64,000 nucleotides of DNA from Sipunculus nudus (Eukaryota; Annelida; Sipuncula; Golfingiida; Sipunculidae), in contig CM049318.1 of NCBI GenBank assembly GCA_026874595.1, positions 18,028,241-18,092,240 on the forward strand, in the 5' to 3' direction. Below are positions 48,106 through 59,384 of this stretch, in pieces. Position numbers and translations under genes: made by a program. Under the pieces are notes generated by a model. That model was not told the DNA's origin and searched no databases. It saw nothing but the letters and a program-made list of their open reading frames with translations. Each line of letters opens with the position of its first letter. The first letter of the stretch is position 1.

Positions 48106-49204
48106 CTTAATATATACCTTGTAATGAGTGCGTCGTCTAGTGTCCTCGAGTTTTTTCCAACTCTGGAAATATAGTAGGTATCCGGTTCGCGTAAAACTCT
48201 ATAAATGAGCTCCAAAACCTCTGTTATCCCTACTATTTAAATAAATATAGATTTCTTATCACAGGAGAGGTGAGTAACTTTGTTTCTGTCACTAATGTTT
48301 GGCTGATTTGACCATTAGCCCACTCAGACTGTCAAAGCCGTCAATCTACCATTTTTAATAAAAAAAACCATTGGAGGCTATCCACGATATTCCAGTCTAA
48401 TTTTGCTTTCCCTCGGCCTTTGTTCTTTCTATGATAATCCAGTATTATCCCGCCTTCCTTCGACCCTTGTTGGATGAACAATCTTTTCATCCACGCTCTT
48501 CGAACGAAATTCCCTGGTTTTCAAGGTTTCCTGGTTCTCACACTAGCAGATTTGAAGCTCAATGACTCAAGCAAAGTTTAAATTTATTTTCTCAAGTCAA
48601 CAGTTTCCAATAAACATATATTACACTCAGATGAATCAAACAGTGACAGAATGGTTATAATTTTCCGATCCAACGCTTACTCTCCTGAAAACACAAGGAT
48701 CCCATCTTCTACAACAATGTGAAGTCCATGTAAGTCTTGATTATGCCAAAGTTAAAAAGCACATAATCAGTGTCATAAACAGGGTACAACACACATAATC
48801 ACCAACCGACTTCCTCGTTTATAATGTCAGATTTGTTTAGTAACTACCATTTTGCTGTATATCCAAAAGGATGGAGTGCGCCGTTTCCTGACGCTGTATT
48901 TTACAACAACAGTGCCTTTTCTGTAAATAAATTAGATATAAACTGTTAATACTCCACGGTTGCTCCTGCGTTGTCTATTGCTTCCTGTTATATGATACGT
49001 TATGCTGATGTGTTTTAGAAGCATCTCCTGTGCACATGACTCGGGTTTAACCAGCCGTGACAGTAACTCAGATTAATTATAACCTCCTTGAAATGTCATG
49101 CGTATTTACCTGGATCACTGTTCACGTGAACCACATACGTTTTTGTGGGTATAGACTGGGGATTTTGGAAAAGTTCATATATCCTCTTCTGTGTTGGTAC
49201 AGGC

Positions 49205-49232
49205 CAGGTGTGTGTGTGTGTGTGTGTGTGTG
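49205..49232. repeat. (GT)n tract
   Basis: GTGTGT run; accounts for the Cys-Val run in a chance frame. Confidence 0.95.
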
Positions 49233-50578
49233 TGATACTACGAAAGACCAAAACTGAGATGTGCTAACATATAATTATGTACCTGCATTTCGTGCATCAA
49301 TCTGTTAAACCTATTTTATCGTAAAATCACAGGTTAAATCTCCAAGTATCGGAAGAAGGTGTTTTAACTATGCTATACTACATATAGGTAAGGAAGACGC
49401 TTAATTAATAATACAGGTAGTAAATGCAATGCATGCTTCTGATGCGATGGACACATCCAGTGCACATGCAGAAGAGTTTTGAGAGGGTTACATGATGGTT
49501 TGAGAATACAAGAAGTTCACATTTTTCAGCAAAGCCAGTTACTCATTGTAACTTACAATAATGCGGAATAAATATCCAGCAAGTCTCGCGCAAGCATTTT
49601 AGGCATCTTATTCTAACAATATTAGGGACTTCTCCTGAATACACATTATAACTACACTGCTTTACATAATTAAGAAAGTCTTAATGCCAGCGCCTTATGA
49701 GCATATGCAAATGTTGGTTAATCACTGATTTCTGGAAATTACAGCTGTTCTTGCTTTAAGGTTTATTTGGATGTTTTAAAGTTATAAATCATTATAAATC
49801 AAATGGGTTTCCCCAATTTACAGCACGAATTTCGAAAGGTCAATAGCATGGGAGAAAGATTTCGAACTAAAGCCTGTAGGGCTGAGACAAGAAATTCAAA
49901 AAACGGCATAATCGTGGATGTAAGCGATTTGCTTCCAATGTTCGCTTTAGTATGTGACCACTCACAATAATTAGGGTCAATTTACTATAGCTAAAGTGGA
50001 TATAATAAGCTGTTTATACAAACAGGAAAATAAATCAAGTTATCAAGTTTTGAAAAAAATATATATATATTTATGTTAACTTTAAACAAGAGTTCTCATA
50101 CTAGTTGCCTCCGCCAGGACGGTATGTATTCATTCCTGTTCGTGGGTTTATGTGTTTGTGCACATTATAACTTGCGCAGTCATGAACGGGTTCTAATAAA
50201 ATTCCTATGGTGATTTTCGGGAATAAGCAATTGAAGGGTCGATTGGATTTTGATGAAGATCCAGCACATGATCCATATACAGAAAAATCATGAAGGACCA
50301 TTAACAAATGTAGAGTCACTTAAACACGAATGAAACTCTTAATATGGGCCAAAAAAAATTCTAGTTGAAGAGAGTTTCGTTTGCAACCTTGTTTCTCGAA
50401 TAACTTCTCACCTGACTTCAGACAGAGAGTGTGACCAGTACTAGGTGTGCCAAACACAGTGACCAAAATATAAACACAAGCAAAACAGGCAAAACGTTTA
50501 TTTTTACACAACATACATTTTCTAGTACCAGTGCTTCTAAATACTAAGATACAGAAGAGAAATGTTCGTGAAAAATCT

Positions 50579-50580
50579 AC

Positions 50581-50621
<41 letters not shown>

Positions 50622-50634
50622 TGTGTGTGTGTGT
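50579..50634. repeat. (TA)n/(GT)n tract
   Basis: TA run with ATGTATA, followed by TTGTGTGTGTGTG. Confidence 0.9.
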
Positions 50635-51695
50635 TAAACCTCCTCTTTGTGTCATTTAGTGTATCCCTTACATGCCAATGTATACATCTTTTGTCTTTAT
50701 ATTAAAAAAAAAATTCGTCCGACTTGTATCTGTGATTAATTGGCACTGCATACTGATTCATTACGCTTATTACATTTTTATTACCTTCAGAAAGGTTCCA
50801 GAGAGAAAAAAAATACAGTGTCATGTCTATATGTCTGCCATAAACAATACACATGTGCATACATTAATTTTACTGTTGTAACCACACTTTTGTCACATAC
50901 CGGAGACCTGTAAAGATAAACAAAAATGAAATGTTTTTCTTCCGTGTTCTGTCTACACGAATACAATAAAACATCCAATAAAACTGTCTGCTCCTCTTTT
51001 TTTTTTTTTTTTTTTGGTTCCTTTCTTTTATCATTTCGCTGAAGAGTAGAGGTATGATGTATGTGCTGCTTCGACATTTAATTCAAATACAAGGCCCAAA
51101 AAAAGGAAGAGGTCACTGTTGTAGACATGCGAATTTCTCAAAAAATAAAAAAAACGCACATTTAGACAGTATGTGGTAGTCCCTGTCCGTGATATCTTTC
51201 CATTGGTTCATCAGATTAAGACTCTCATACAGAAAGAAGGCATTGAAAATGAGTACCTATCATACACATATTCCTATAACGACCAAGTCAGTTAAGAAAC
51301 ATTTATTCGCGATACGATAAGCTTCTCTCATCATACGATATACGACATTGTGCATGTCAAATATAATATAGTTTAATTTCTAGGGAAATTTTCCTCTTGG
51401 CTTATTGGAAGATAGCCCAATTTCTAAAACAAAGTCATTCAAAACAAGAAAATAAACCTTTCAAAATCCTTTGAACATGTTCTGAATACTATAATGCAAT
51501 TTCACCAACACGCCCCTTATGACGCTGAGGATTTATAATTAACCTGGATTTTCAGGTTATCGGTGCATGTAGCATCGTGTTACGTTTAAAGGAAGCATAT
51601 TTGGCAATCCTGATGGTAATTATAAATGTACATTTTTCATTTTGGTAGATCTACTTATAAGCCACGATAAAATAATATGCAAAAATATAATAGAA

Positions 51696-51847
51696 TCAGA
51701 AGAAGTATTCTGTTAAATACGGCTTGTACGCTGTCAGGTGACCGTGAAAGAATGATACTGGAGTATTGATGGGATGGCGGATGCCGCATGGGATGTTGGA
51801 GACGATGTTCTTGAATATCAGTGATGGACGGAATTGTGGTCTACTCA
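51696..51847 (-). CDS. possible terminal exon
   Basis: A good branch-point-like TAACTAAT and the acceptor TTTTATATTACAG are followed, in phase 1, by 49 open codons and TGA (51696-51698). The peptide has no domain I recognise. In phase 0, the phase U9 would supply, it stops at once (TGA). It is a candidate last exon of the upstream gene only; AATAAA on the minus strand occurs some 400 bases further on. Confidence 0.2.
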
Positions 51848-52751
51848 CTGTAATATAAAAATATTAGTTAAATTTTTATATAATTGAAATACGTCAAGTT
51901 GCAGCGTTATGATGAAATTGGGAAAAAATATACACATCCACGGCCAGTAAATATAAATGTTGCAAGTAAGAGCGAGAGACAATTAACACTGGTTTGGAAA
52001 TTTGGAATTAAATAAAAAATGTGAACAGATTGTAAAATCGAACTTTATATCGTAAATAAATAAGTTCATGACATTTGTTTATTCATATGAAAATTACACT
52101 GTTCTAAGTTTTGTATTTAGCTATATAAATATATACTGGCTGGTAAAAAAAGGCATCTGTGAAGACAAGCTCGGACAATCACAAAAACACAGGTTGTTAA
52201 CCAAAAAAAATTAACAAATCATTTTCAAATTCACAAGGTGATACACCTTTCATCTCACTGATATTAGAGAAATTAAGAAACTGCATTTGCGTCTATTTTG
52301 TTTACAAGGCCTTAAAAAGTATCTCGTTTCTGTCAGATATAAAAAAAGACAGGCACGGCCTGTATGTTATATATCAGACACTGGCCATATTACTTCCGGT
52401 GGATGTGTCCTCTATACATCTGGCAAGCAGATTTAGAAGGAGAAGAAACAGATGCGGCTTCCGGAATTGTACCCATTTCAAACTATCTAGCCACTGTGTC
52501 TATTTCCCTATAAGTTATACTGAAAGCATCACATTTCCGAAACTTATGATATATACACAAAAAGTAGACAAATGAAGTAACGGACATTCATCACATTTGA
52601 CTGGCGAAAATTTTAAAAATCTATAATAAACCTTATTTCACATTTGCAGATGGATGAAGAGTGACGTCCTTAAGGTAGACTTTAAATTCAAACAAACTGT
52701 AGAAGCACACAGGCTTCTTCGCCCAAAGGCCTTTCAAAAAATCAGATTGTC

Positions 52752-53790
52752 ACGTTACCGTGCACTGTGGGATGGTTGAAAAAAAATGTTAAGATTGTTA
52801 CGTTTCCAGGCAAACTGGTGGTCATTTGCATGAATGATAAGATTACAACGTCACCGGGCACAGTAGTTGTCATACATGCAAATTATAACGTCACCGGACA
52901 CGGTGGTTGTCATTGATGCAAATTATAACGTCACCGCCACAGTGGTTGTCATTCATGCAAGTTATAACGTTACCGGGCACGGTGGTTGTCATTCATGCAA
53001 ATTATAACGTCACTGGGAACGGTGGTTGTCATTTATGCAAATTATTACGTCCCCGAACACGGTGGTGGTCAATCATGCAAGTTATAAAGTCACCGGGCAC
53101 GGTGGTGGTCAATCATGCAAATTATAACGTCACCTGGCAAGGTAGCTGTCATTCATGCAAATTATAACGTCACCGGGCACGGTGGTTGTCATTCATGCAA
53201 GTTATAACGTCAATGGGCACGGTGGTTGTCATTCATGCAAGTTATAACGTCAATGGGCACGGTGGTTGTCATTCCTACAAGTTATAACGTCACCGGGCAC
53301 GGTGGTGGTCTTTCATGCATGTTATATAGTCACCGGGCACGGTGGTGGTCAATAATGCAAATTATAACGTCACCGGGCACGGTGGTTGTCATTCATGCAA
53401 ATTATAACGTCATCGGGCACGGTGGTGGTTATTCATGCAAATTATAACTTCTACGGGCACGGTGGGGGTTATTTGCATATATGTTAAGTTTTTAACGTCA
53501 CCAGGCATAGTAGTGGTCATTCATGCAAATTATAACGTCACCGGGCACGGTGTTTGTCATTCGCAGAAATGTTAAGATTACAACGTCACCGGGCACGGCG
53601 GTGGTAATTCGCATAAATGTTAATATTATAACGTCAACAGGCACGAGGGAGGTCATTTGCATAACTGTTAAGATTATAACGTCACCGGGCACGGCGGTGG
53701 TAATTCGCATAAATTTTAATATTATGACGTCACCAGCCACGATTTAGCTCATATGCATAACTGTTAAGATTGTTACGTCACCGGACACGC
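52752..53790 (-). repeat. minisatellite derived from U9 exon end and donor
   Basis: About 25 units. Far units are 40 bp; near units are 46-50 bp and keep more of the U9 intron start (AATCTTAACAGTTATGCA). Each carries GTGCCCGGTGACGTTATAA on the minus strand, matching the U9 junction GTGTCC-G|GTGACGTAACAA. Each unit also holds a TGACG half-site; one near 53726 is a full TGACGTCA. Confidence 0.92.
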
Positions 53791-53921
53791 TGGCTGATTA
53801 CAGTCTTCGGCAGCCAGGGAAGATCCTTCACACGGCTCCCCTAGACAAGATCTCTGGCGCCTAGCGTAACCGTGTCCACAGGTCACACTGCAGGTCCACG
53901 GGGTCCACGTGGTCCAAGCAC
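53782..53921 (-). CDS. TSR exon U9, phase-0 end
   Basis: Reads WTTWTPWTCSVTCGHGYARR, then CLGEPCEG, AEDC and QPACP. The exon is 140 nt instead of 3n, because TGTCCG|GTGACG lacks the extra G that gives all other TSR exons a phase-1 end. Unspliced, it continues V-T-stop (TAA at 53773-53775). Its exon end plus donor is the founder of the minisatellite that follows. Acceptor CGTTTAAG. Confidence 0.8.
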
Positions 53922-54326
53922 CTTAAACGTACATAGAAGAAAACATATCTGTAATATGTGTGCACTGTGCGAGCAAGGTTAGAAAATGTGGATAACAAAA
54001 GGGAGAAATTAACTGTTATTTTGTTACAATTTTTAAAAGTTAGCCTTTATGGGTTATTTTGTTCTACCTTTACAGGTTTCCGATATGCAGGAGCAAGTTT
54101 TTTCAGAACCAAAGAAATATAGAGTGTAAAATTTTCTAACCGTTCCAATTTATTGCGCGTAAACAGGAAGATGGGCCCAATGCGCTGTTAAGGGTTAATG
54201 TGAGTTATTAGCCTTAATTAATGGCGGTGTGACACCAGAATCTCTGACATATTATTCATTTACACAAATAAGCGCCGTGACTCAGCGACAGCACGGAATG
54301 TCATCAAGTACACCACGTGACACTAC

Positions 54327-54470
54327 CTGTACATGACCTTGCGTTGCACGGCTGAACATCTTTTGAGATGCCTTTGCACTGCGTTCCCATGCAGTCACGT
54401 GATCTATTACGACTGCCGGGTCCACAGACCGCGTCACAGTCAGTCCAAGTAGTCCAGGCAGACCAAGTAT
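54327..54470 (-). CDS. TSR exon U8
   Basis: Reads WSAWTTWTDCDAVCGPGSRN, then CMGTQCKG, KDVQPC and RSCTG. Acceptor GATTTCAG, donor GTAGTG. Confidence 0.9.
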
Positions 54471-55253
54471 CTGAAATCGTGTAAACCATTTTTATCATTA
54501 ATATATTGCCTCAGAGCGCTAATTAGATTACACGTAATATACGTAGATCACATAAAAAATCATTCCCCCATTTTTCGTTGAGTGAACGAGTATTAAGTCC
54601 TCAGTAATGTCCCTAAGTGGTCCTCCTGCCTCGATCTTATAAAATTGTTAATTAATTTAAAGAATATGGGCTTTGTGATGTAGATGCGATTTGTTCATGT
54701 GGACCATTTCAAGAGTGAAGGTACATTTATTTCGTATGTTTATTCCTCGTTACCATCTATTTTGTCTTGACCGGTATACTAAAAATGAAAGATAACTAAT
54801 CGCCCGCTCATTAAGTAGAATATGGTTCAAGAGGTGATACAACATTTTTTAGTAAATCCTTTAGTGTGAATATACGTGATAATCCCCAATATAAATCTCT
54901 CACTGCCAAGGTCACTGCACACATCCTTGTAGATCGTGCATAAGCAGCTGTGAGAGGGACAAGACCCATTTTAATCTTATATTGTAGTTCACTTTGTCAT
55001 CTATTGAAAATGGGAAGTTTCTAAAAAAAATCTTTGTCTACTAAAATTTTAATTTTATTGAAATGCTTATAAATTCAAGTAAAATATAAGCCCGAAATAC
55101 ACAATTTACACTGTCAGTGATTATCATTACTCCTGTATCTATCCTCAGGTCTCTGCAGGGAGTTTTCTGTCACTTTAACTGGCAAGTGCTTCTTATTCGA
55201 TATAATCATAATTTCATTTGCCATCTGTTCCATCAACAATCTAGCTGTCAACC

Positions 55254-55303
<50 letters not shown>
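55254..55303. repeat. (TA)n tract
   Basis: TA run in the intron between U7 and U8. Confidence 0.95.
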
Positions 55304-55306
<3 letters not shown>

Positions 55307-55680
55307 GCATCTCCTGCCCTTCGTTATCCGCAATATCCAATGCCCTAATTCATGACAGTAATGTATGCAATATTTAAATCAAACAATACATTCCTGATAA
55401 TCTGAAACACTCAACCACCGCACGTAATTCAGTGGAATCTGCTGCTGATATGAGAACGATGTTATACCGTGTATTTAATTAAATATGTGCGTTATTGTGC
55501 AATACTTCGCTATAAACTTCCCAATGCCACCTGGCGACAAATTCTCGCCTTGACGCTCAACTCTGATAACTAATATTATCATACAAATACTTAATACATG
55601 TCTTAATTTCTCGCATAACCAAATAAGAGGCAACTGAATGAAAGACCTATGCACAAATCTCATTACTCATAACCGGTCAC

Positions 55681-55827
55681 CTGAACAATATGTTCCCTGA
55701 CACGGACGGGTCTGTGTGCTGTTTCCCTGACAGTTATTAGTTGGACACCACCTCCGCCTCGTGGCCGCACCAGGTCCACACCTAGCATCACAGGACCAAG
55801 ATTCCCACTCACTCCAGGTTCCATTAC
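55681..55827 (-). CDS. TSR exon U7
   Basis: Reads WSEWESWSCDARCGPGAATR, then CPTNNCQG, STQTRPC and TYCSG. NGT before the ladder and NST in the middle loop are possible N-glycosylation sites. Acceptor TACTGCAG, donor GTGACC. Confidence 0.9.
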
Positions 55828-57035
55828 CTGCAGTAAAAAAACAGTTTCAAAGAAACATAAATTTGCCATTGTTGTGTATTTTAAAAGGAATTATTAAATG
55901 CAAGTTTACATGGTACTGGTTCCCTTTTAAATAATCGTTAAACAAAACCTTTGTGAATCAAAGGCCAGTCAAAATGTAAAAGGTTGATATTATTAATGAT
56001 ATGCGATCTTTCACGTTCCCGTAAATCAACGTTCTTTGACATTATCTACCAAAGGTGAAAATTTACATCCAGTCATTCGATATTCCACTCGGACTCCATA
56101 CCCAGTTGTTACGATTAAACCCAAATATTATTTAATGAAAACGTATTCATATAAAAATGGATATATTATGTGGTTATTGTATTCGGAGATCGTAGAATGC
56201 CACCCTCACGGTTCACTGTCAGAGTAAAATTCCCGAAATATTAACCCCGCGAATGTGAAGGGACCATAGTATTTGAGCGAGATGATTTACCCAAATCATC
56301 TAACTCATTAGAAGAGTTTAGTGTTCTGATTAAACAAAAAACGTTTGATTGGCGCAGTATGACATCATATCATGCAGATATCAAAAGATAAGATACAAAT
56401 GACAGCAGAAAAAAAAAAAACAACAAATAACCATTATTGATTTAAAATGATAAGGTTCTTGCTTAAGAAATGTCGCCTCCGACATACATTACAACTTTCT
56501 CAATGAGACTTTATGGCCCCTTACACGTGAGCATTGTATAAGCGATAGAGGCCACGTTTTTAGGATAAAAAAAAATAAATTTTTTTTTTGGGTGTGGGGG
56601 GAGTTAACAAAAGTTGGGGCGACGTCTTTGTGACAAATGTCTTTGTAGTAATGTGTTGTATTTTCGTGTGCGTTTACGTTCCGTGTTTTTTTTTCTGCAC
56701 AATTGAGCGTTTTGTCCTTGGAGTTCTTGGCGTTCTAGTGCGATTTCACGATTTTTCTTTTTAACATTTCCAAAAGAGTTCAACACATCTCGCATGTTTA
56801 CGTTCCTACGCGTTTTCTACATTCTATATACTATGTGCATCTGTATGCGTTGTCATGCAATTTGTCACTCGTTTCCAGGCGATTTCACAACGCGAAATAA
56901 CGTTGCCAAAACACAAGGAAAACGGTATAGTGTGAGGGCCGCGTATCAGCATAAACCACTCTTAAGTGTGGACTCTCTACTGAAGAGGTGATGGTCACGT
57001 GGTTGGGATAGTTCATCTTTCTCTGTAAAACTCAC

Positions 57036-57182
57036 CTGGACAAGAATCCCGGTGACAGTTCCTTGCCTCGTGCGAGTGCCCCAAGCAGGCGCCATAGCAA
57101 CGGCGTCTCCTTTTCTCAACACCATTTCCACATGTTACTGAGCATGCCCAAGATGACCATGCGCCCCAGCCCTTCTGCTTAA
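57036..57182 (-). CDS. TSR exon U6
   Basis: Reads KQKGWGAWSSWACSVTCGNG, then CYGACLGHSHEARNC and DSCPG. The acceptor is AATTCCAG directly after a (TA)n tract of about 70 bp, so there is almost no pyrimidine tract. Donor GTGAGT. Confidence 0.88.
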
Positions 57183-57186
57183 CTGG

Positions 57187-57189
<3 letters not shown>

Positions 57190-57256
<67 letters not shown>
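57190..57256. repeat. (TA)n tract abutting the U6 acceptor
   Basis: Pure TA run ending only eight bases before the U6 acceptor (ATATAATTCCAG). Confidence 0.95.
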
Positions 57257-57258
<2 letters not shown>

Positions 57259-57627
57259 CACCGAGCAATACCAGGAAGACCAACCGTCCCGGGACTTTCT
57301 TCCTGACTGGAATATGCACATTTTATATACGTCACCGACCATCAAGCGTCAAAACATTATTTACCCCTGTTGTCTTGTTGTGAATTGTAAAAATTGTGGT
57401 TATAACCTGTATAACACTTGGCTATATATTTTGTTGTAATATTCTTTCTCATCTGTCCTGATCTTCACCTGTTCTAGGAGAGATAAGCACTCTTTCTCTG
57501 TAAAATTTTGACGCCCCTTTTGACAACTTTGTCATCCATTCTCAAAGATCGTCTACTCCGTCGTTCATTATTTCATTAATAGGTGCCGCTGAAGGGAGAT
57601 GTCCAGCGTTTACTGAAACTGACTTAC

Positions 57628-57679
57628 CTGGAGGACTTGGATCAGCCGACTTGGGGGACGTCTCGGTAAAATTTGACAT
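57628..57679 (-). CDS. possible alternative first exon
   Basis: An ATG at 57679-57677 opens MSNFTETSPKSADPSPP and ends in phase 1 at a strong donor (CCAG|GTAAGT). That phase would join directly to U6. An in-frame stop lies just upstream of the ATG, and no acceptor gives a phase-1 entry, so it cannot be an ordinary internal exon. There is no signal peptide. It could be chance. Confidence 0.25.
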
Positions 57680-58335
57680 AAGCCATACGCATTCTTACTG
57701 AAACTGGGTCCGGGAGTTTAAGGCAATTCAACGTTAAAGTAAAAGCATGTGTAAACTGGCATAAAATACACATGACAATCTCGAATTTTTATTTCATTAT
57801 TTTTTTCATAAGCAGATTTGTATTGGATTCGTGCGTTATAAGTACCCGGGTAAGTTAGCATTCCACTTATTTTATATGTTTAGGTAACTTCATTAGGTAA
57901 CTTCATTAGAATTACTTTTCTCATGTTTATTGCCGCCACTTGTAAAACACATCGACCTATCATTTCCGTTAATGTTATACTGACGCAATTCAATAAATTG
58001 ACGTCATGAAATTATATTTTGTGTCCTCCTCGGTAGGCTCCAAGCCCTATTACAATCACATTACACTGGACTTTAGCCCAGCAGCAGGCCTAACCATAAT
58101 GGTTGTCATATTGACACATAGATGGCACTGGGCTTAAGTCACCTAAATAACTTAAGGCACCTTATCGCAACACACCCCAGAAATGCTACAATACAACTAT
58201 TTAACCTTAAATTACAGATTGTGTCACGGGTATCAGGTATGCTTAAAGACATCTTTGGCATACATCTCCAGCGCAAAAATTTAATTATTTAGACACAGGT
58301 ATTACGTAAAATACAGATACATAGTGTCATCTTAC

Positions 58336-58476
58336 CTTGACACGGGACCTGCTGACATGGCAACACTTCTGCGTCGTCACCTTTACAGTTAGCGCCTGGA
58401 CATTTCCTCTTCCTCGTTTTTCTTCCATTACCACACGTGACGTCACAAGACCAGGATTCCCAGGCGGCCCAGGAAC
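58336..58476 (-). CDS. TSR exon U5
   Basis: Reads WAAWESWSCDVTCGNGRKTR, then CPGANCKG, AEVLPC and VPCQG. Acceptor TAATACAG, donor GTAAGA. Confidence 0.9.
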
Positions 58477-58624
58477 CTGTATTATACCACACGTAAATTT
58501 TGATTCCAGATAACTAAAACATAAACATAAGACATACCATAATACTCGGAACGCCCAACGGTAACAAAGCAGCCTTGGCTTTTAAGGTCCATGAAATATT
58601 GATTTAATATTGATCTTCGTTGTC

Positions 58625-58700
58625 TCCGCTACAAGTAGACGTCGAACAGTTCCTTTCCTTCTCCACAAGTGACGTCACATGACTATGCCCCCCAGGCTGT
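58625..58700 (-). pseudogene. dead TSR exon (psi4)
   Basis: The minus strand reads AWGA-stop-SCDVTCGEGKE, then loses similarity and meets another stop. It is clearly of the U3-U5 type, but a ladder Trp is TAG (plus-strand 58683-58685) and the 3' half with its cysteines and donor is gone. It lies in the intron between U4 and U5. Confidence 0.75.
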
Positions 58701-58769
58701 CCATAAACCTTTATTTTTATAGCATAAGTGTAATTCACTTTTCGTCTATGAGCGATTTGTCAGGCATAA

Positions 58770-58880
58770 GGCAAAAAAGGTAGAGTTCTCAGGCATTGCA
58801 CGCGTCAATTTTAACCCCTGCATGAAAAGATCGTGGGATCGGCGCTGTTTGTTTTGTTTGTTTTTTCTAACAAAAAAGTT
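58770..58880. repeat. fragment related to the 28.7 kb MITE-like element
   Basis: Contains GGTAGAGTTCTCAGGCATTG then CACGCGTCAATTTTAACCCC, resembling GGTATGGTTCGCAGGCACCG and CCGCGTCAATTTAAACACCC at 28.7 kb. The opposite end was not found. Confidence 0.45.
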
Positions 58881-59243
58881 AAAATATATTTTTATTCAAA
58901 ACGCGTCAGGTATCGGGAATGGTGCCTTTAACATAAATGGATAATCAACGTATCGTATAGAAATCCAGAGATAGTCAATACTGTAAAATACAGTACCTAA
59001 CCGTAAATTGTATCTGACGGTGATAAGAAACTGATCGACACAGATCTGTCACGTTTTCACTTTCGACAGGAGCGCCATCTAGACGCGACTTAGTTTATAA
59101 AGAAAACAAAAGGTGTCGCTACTCACCGCTTGGTGAAATATTTGTGTGCCGCATTTTACAAGTACTGACCCGTAAAAATAAATGTTTAAGTTATTTTTTT
59201 CTGTACTGATTACATGTTACCTATACAATTAATTGAACACTAC

Positions 59244-59384
59244 CTTGGCATGGTGACTGCTGACATGCGAGTATTTCTGTGTAGTCACCATTACAGCCGG
59301 AACCTGTACATTTCCTCTTTCTGATTTTCTTTCCATCTCCACACGTGACGTCACAAGCCCAGGACTCCCAGGCTAACCACGTTA
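59244..59384 (-). CDS. TSR exon U4
   Basis: Reads WLAWESWACDVTCGDGKKIR, then CTGSGCNG, TEILAC and SPCQG. Close relative of U5. Acceptor ATATTACAG, donor GTAGTG. Confidence 0.9.

Larger units (their letters stand above)
48106..51695. other. upstream region of the main gene / intergenic
   Basis: No TSR exon. The promoter of the signal-peptide exon should lie just right of 48105. A block at 50101-50300 beginning GTTGCCTCCGCCAGGACGGT looks like a dispersed element. A possible 73-nt exon at 48848-48920 was not accepted. Confidence 0.4.

Noticed and set aside
48848-48920. 73-nt exon candidate (ATTTACAG..ATG|GTAGTT) upstream of the signal-peptide exon
   Set aside because: Good splice sites, but it enters in phase 0 and no partner acceptor is convincing before 48105; at best a 5' untranslated exon.
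50320-50655. Cys-rich 111-codon minus frame with CTGAAGTCAG|GTGAG
   Set aside because: Starts in a simple repeat, has no acceptor and no recognised domain.
51000-51016. Homopolymer T run as a poly(A) tail of a retrocopy
   Set aside because: No gene-like sequence next to it; the same type of run occurs near 59.6 kb.
52907-53747. Open frames with repeated VITSPGTVVVIHANYNV-like peptides
   Set aside because: Translations of the 40-bp minisatellite; 40 is not a multiple of three, so the peptide cycles through frames.
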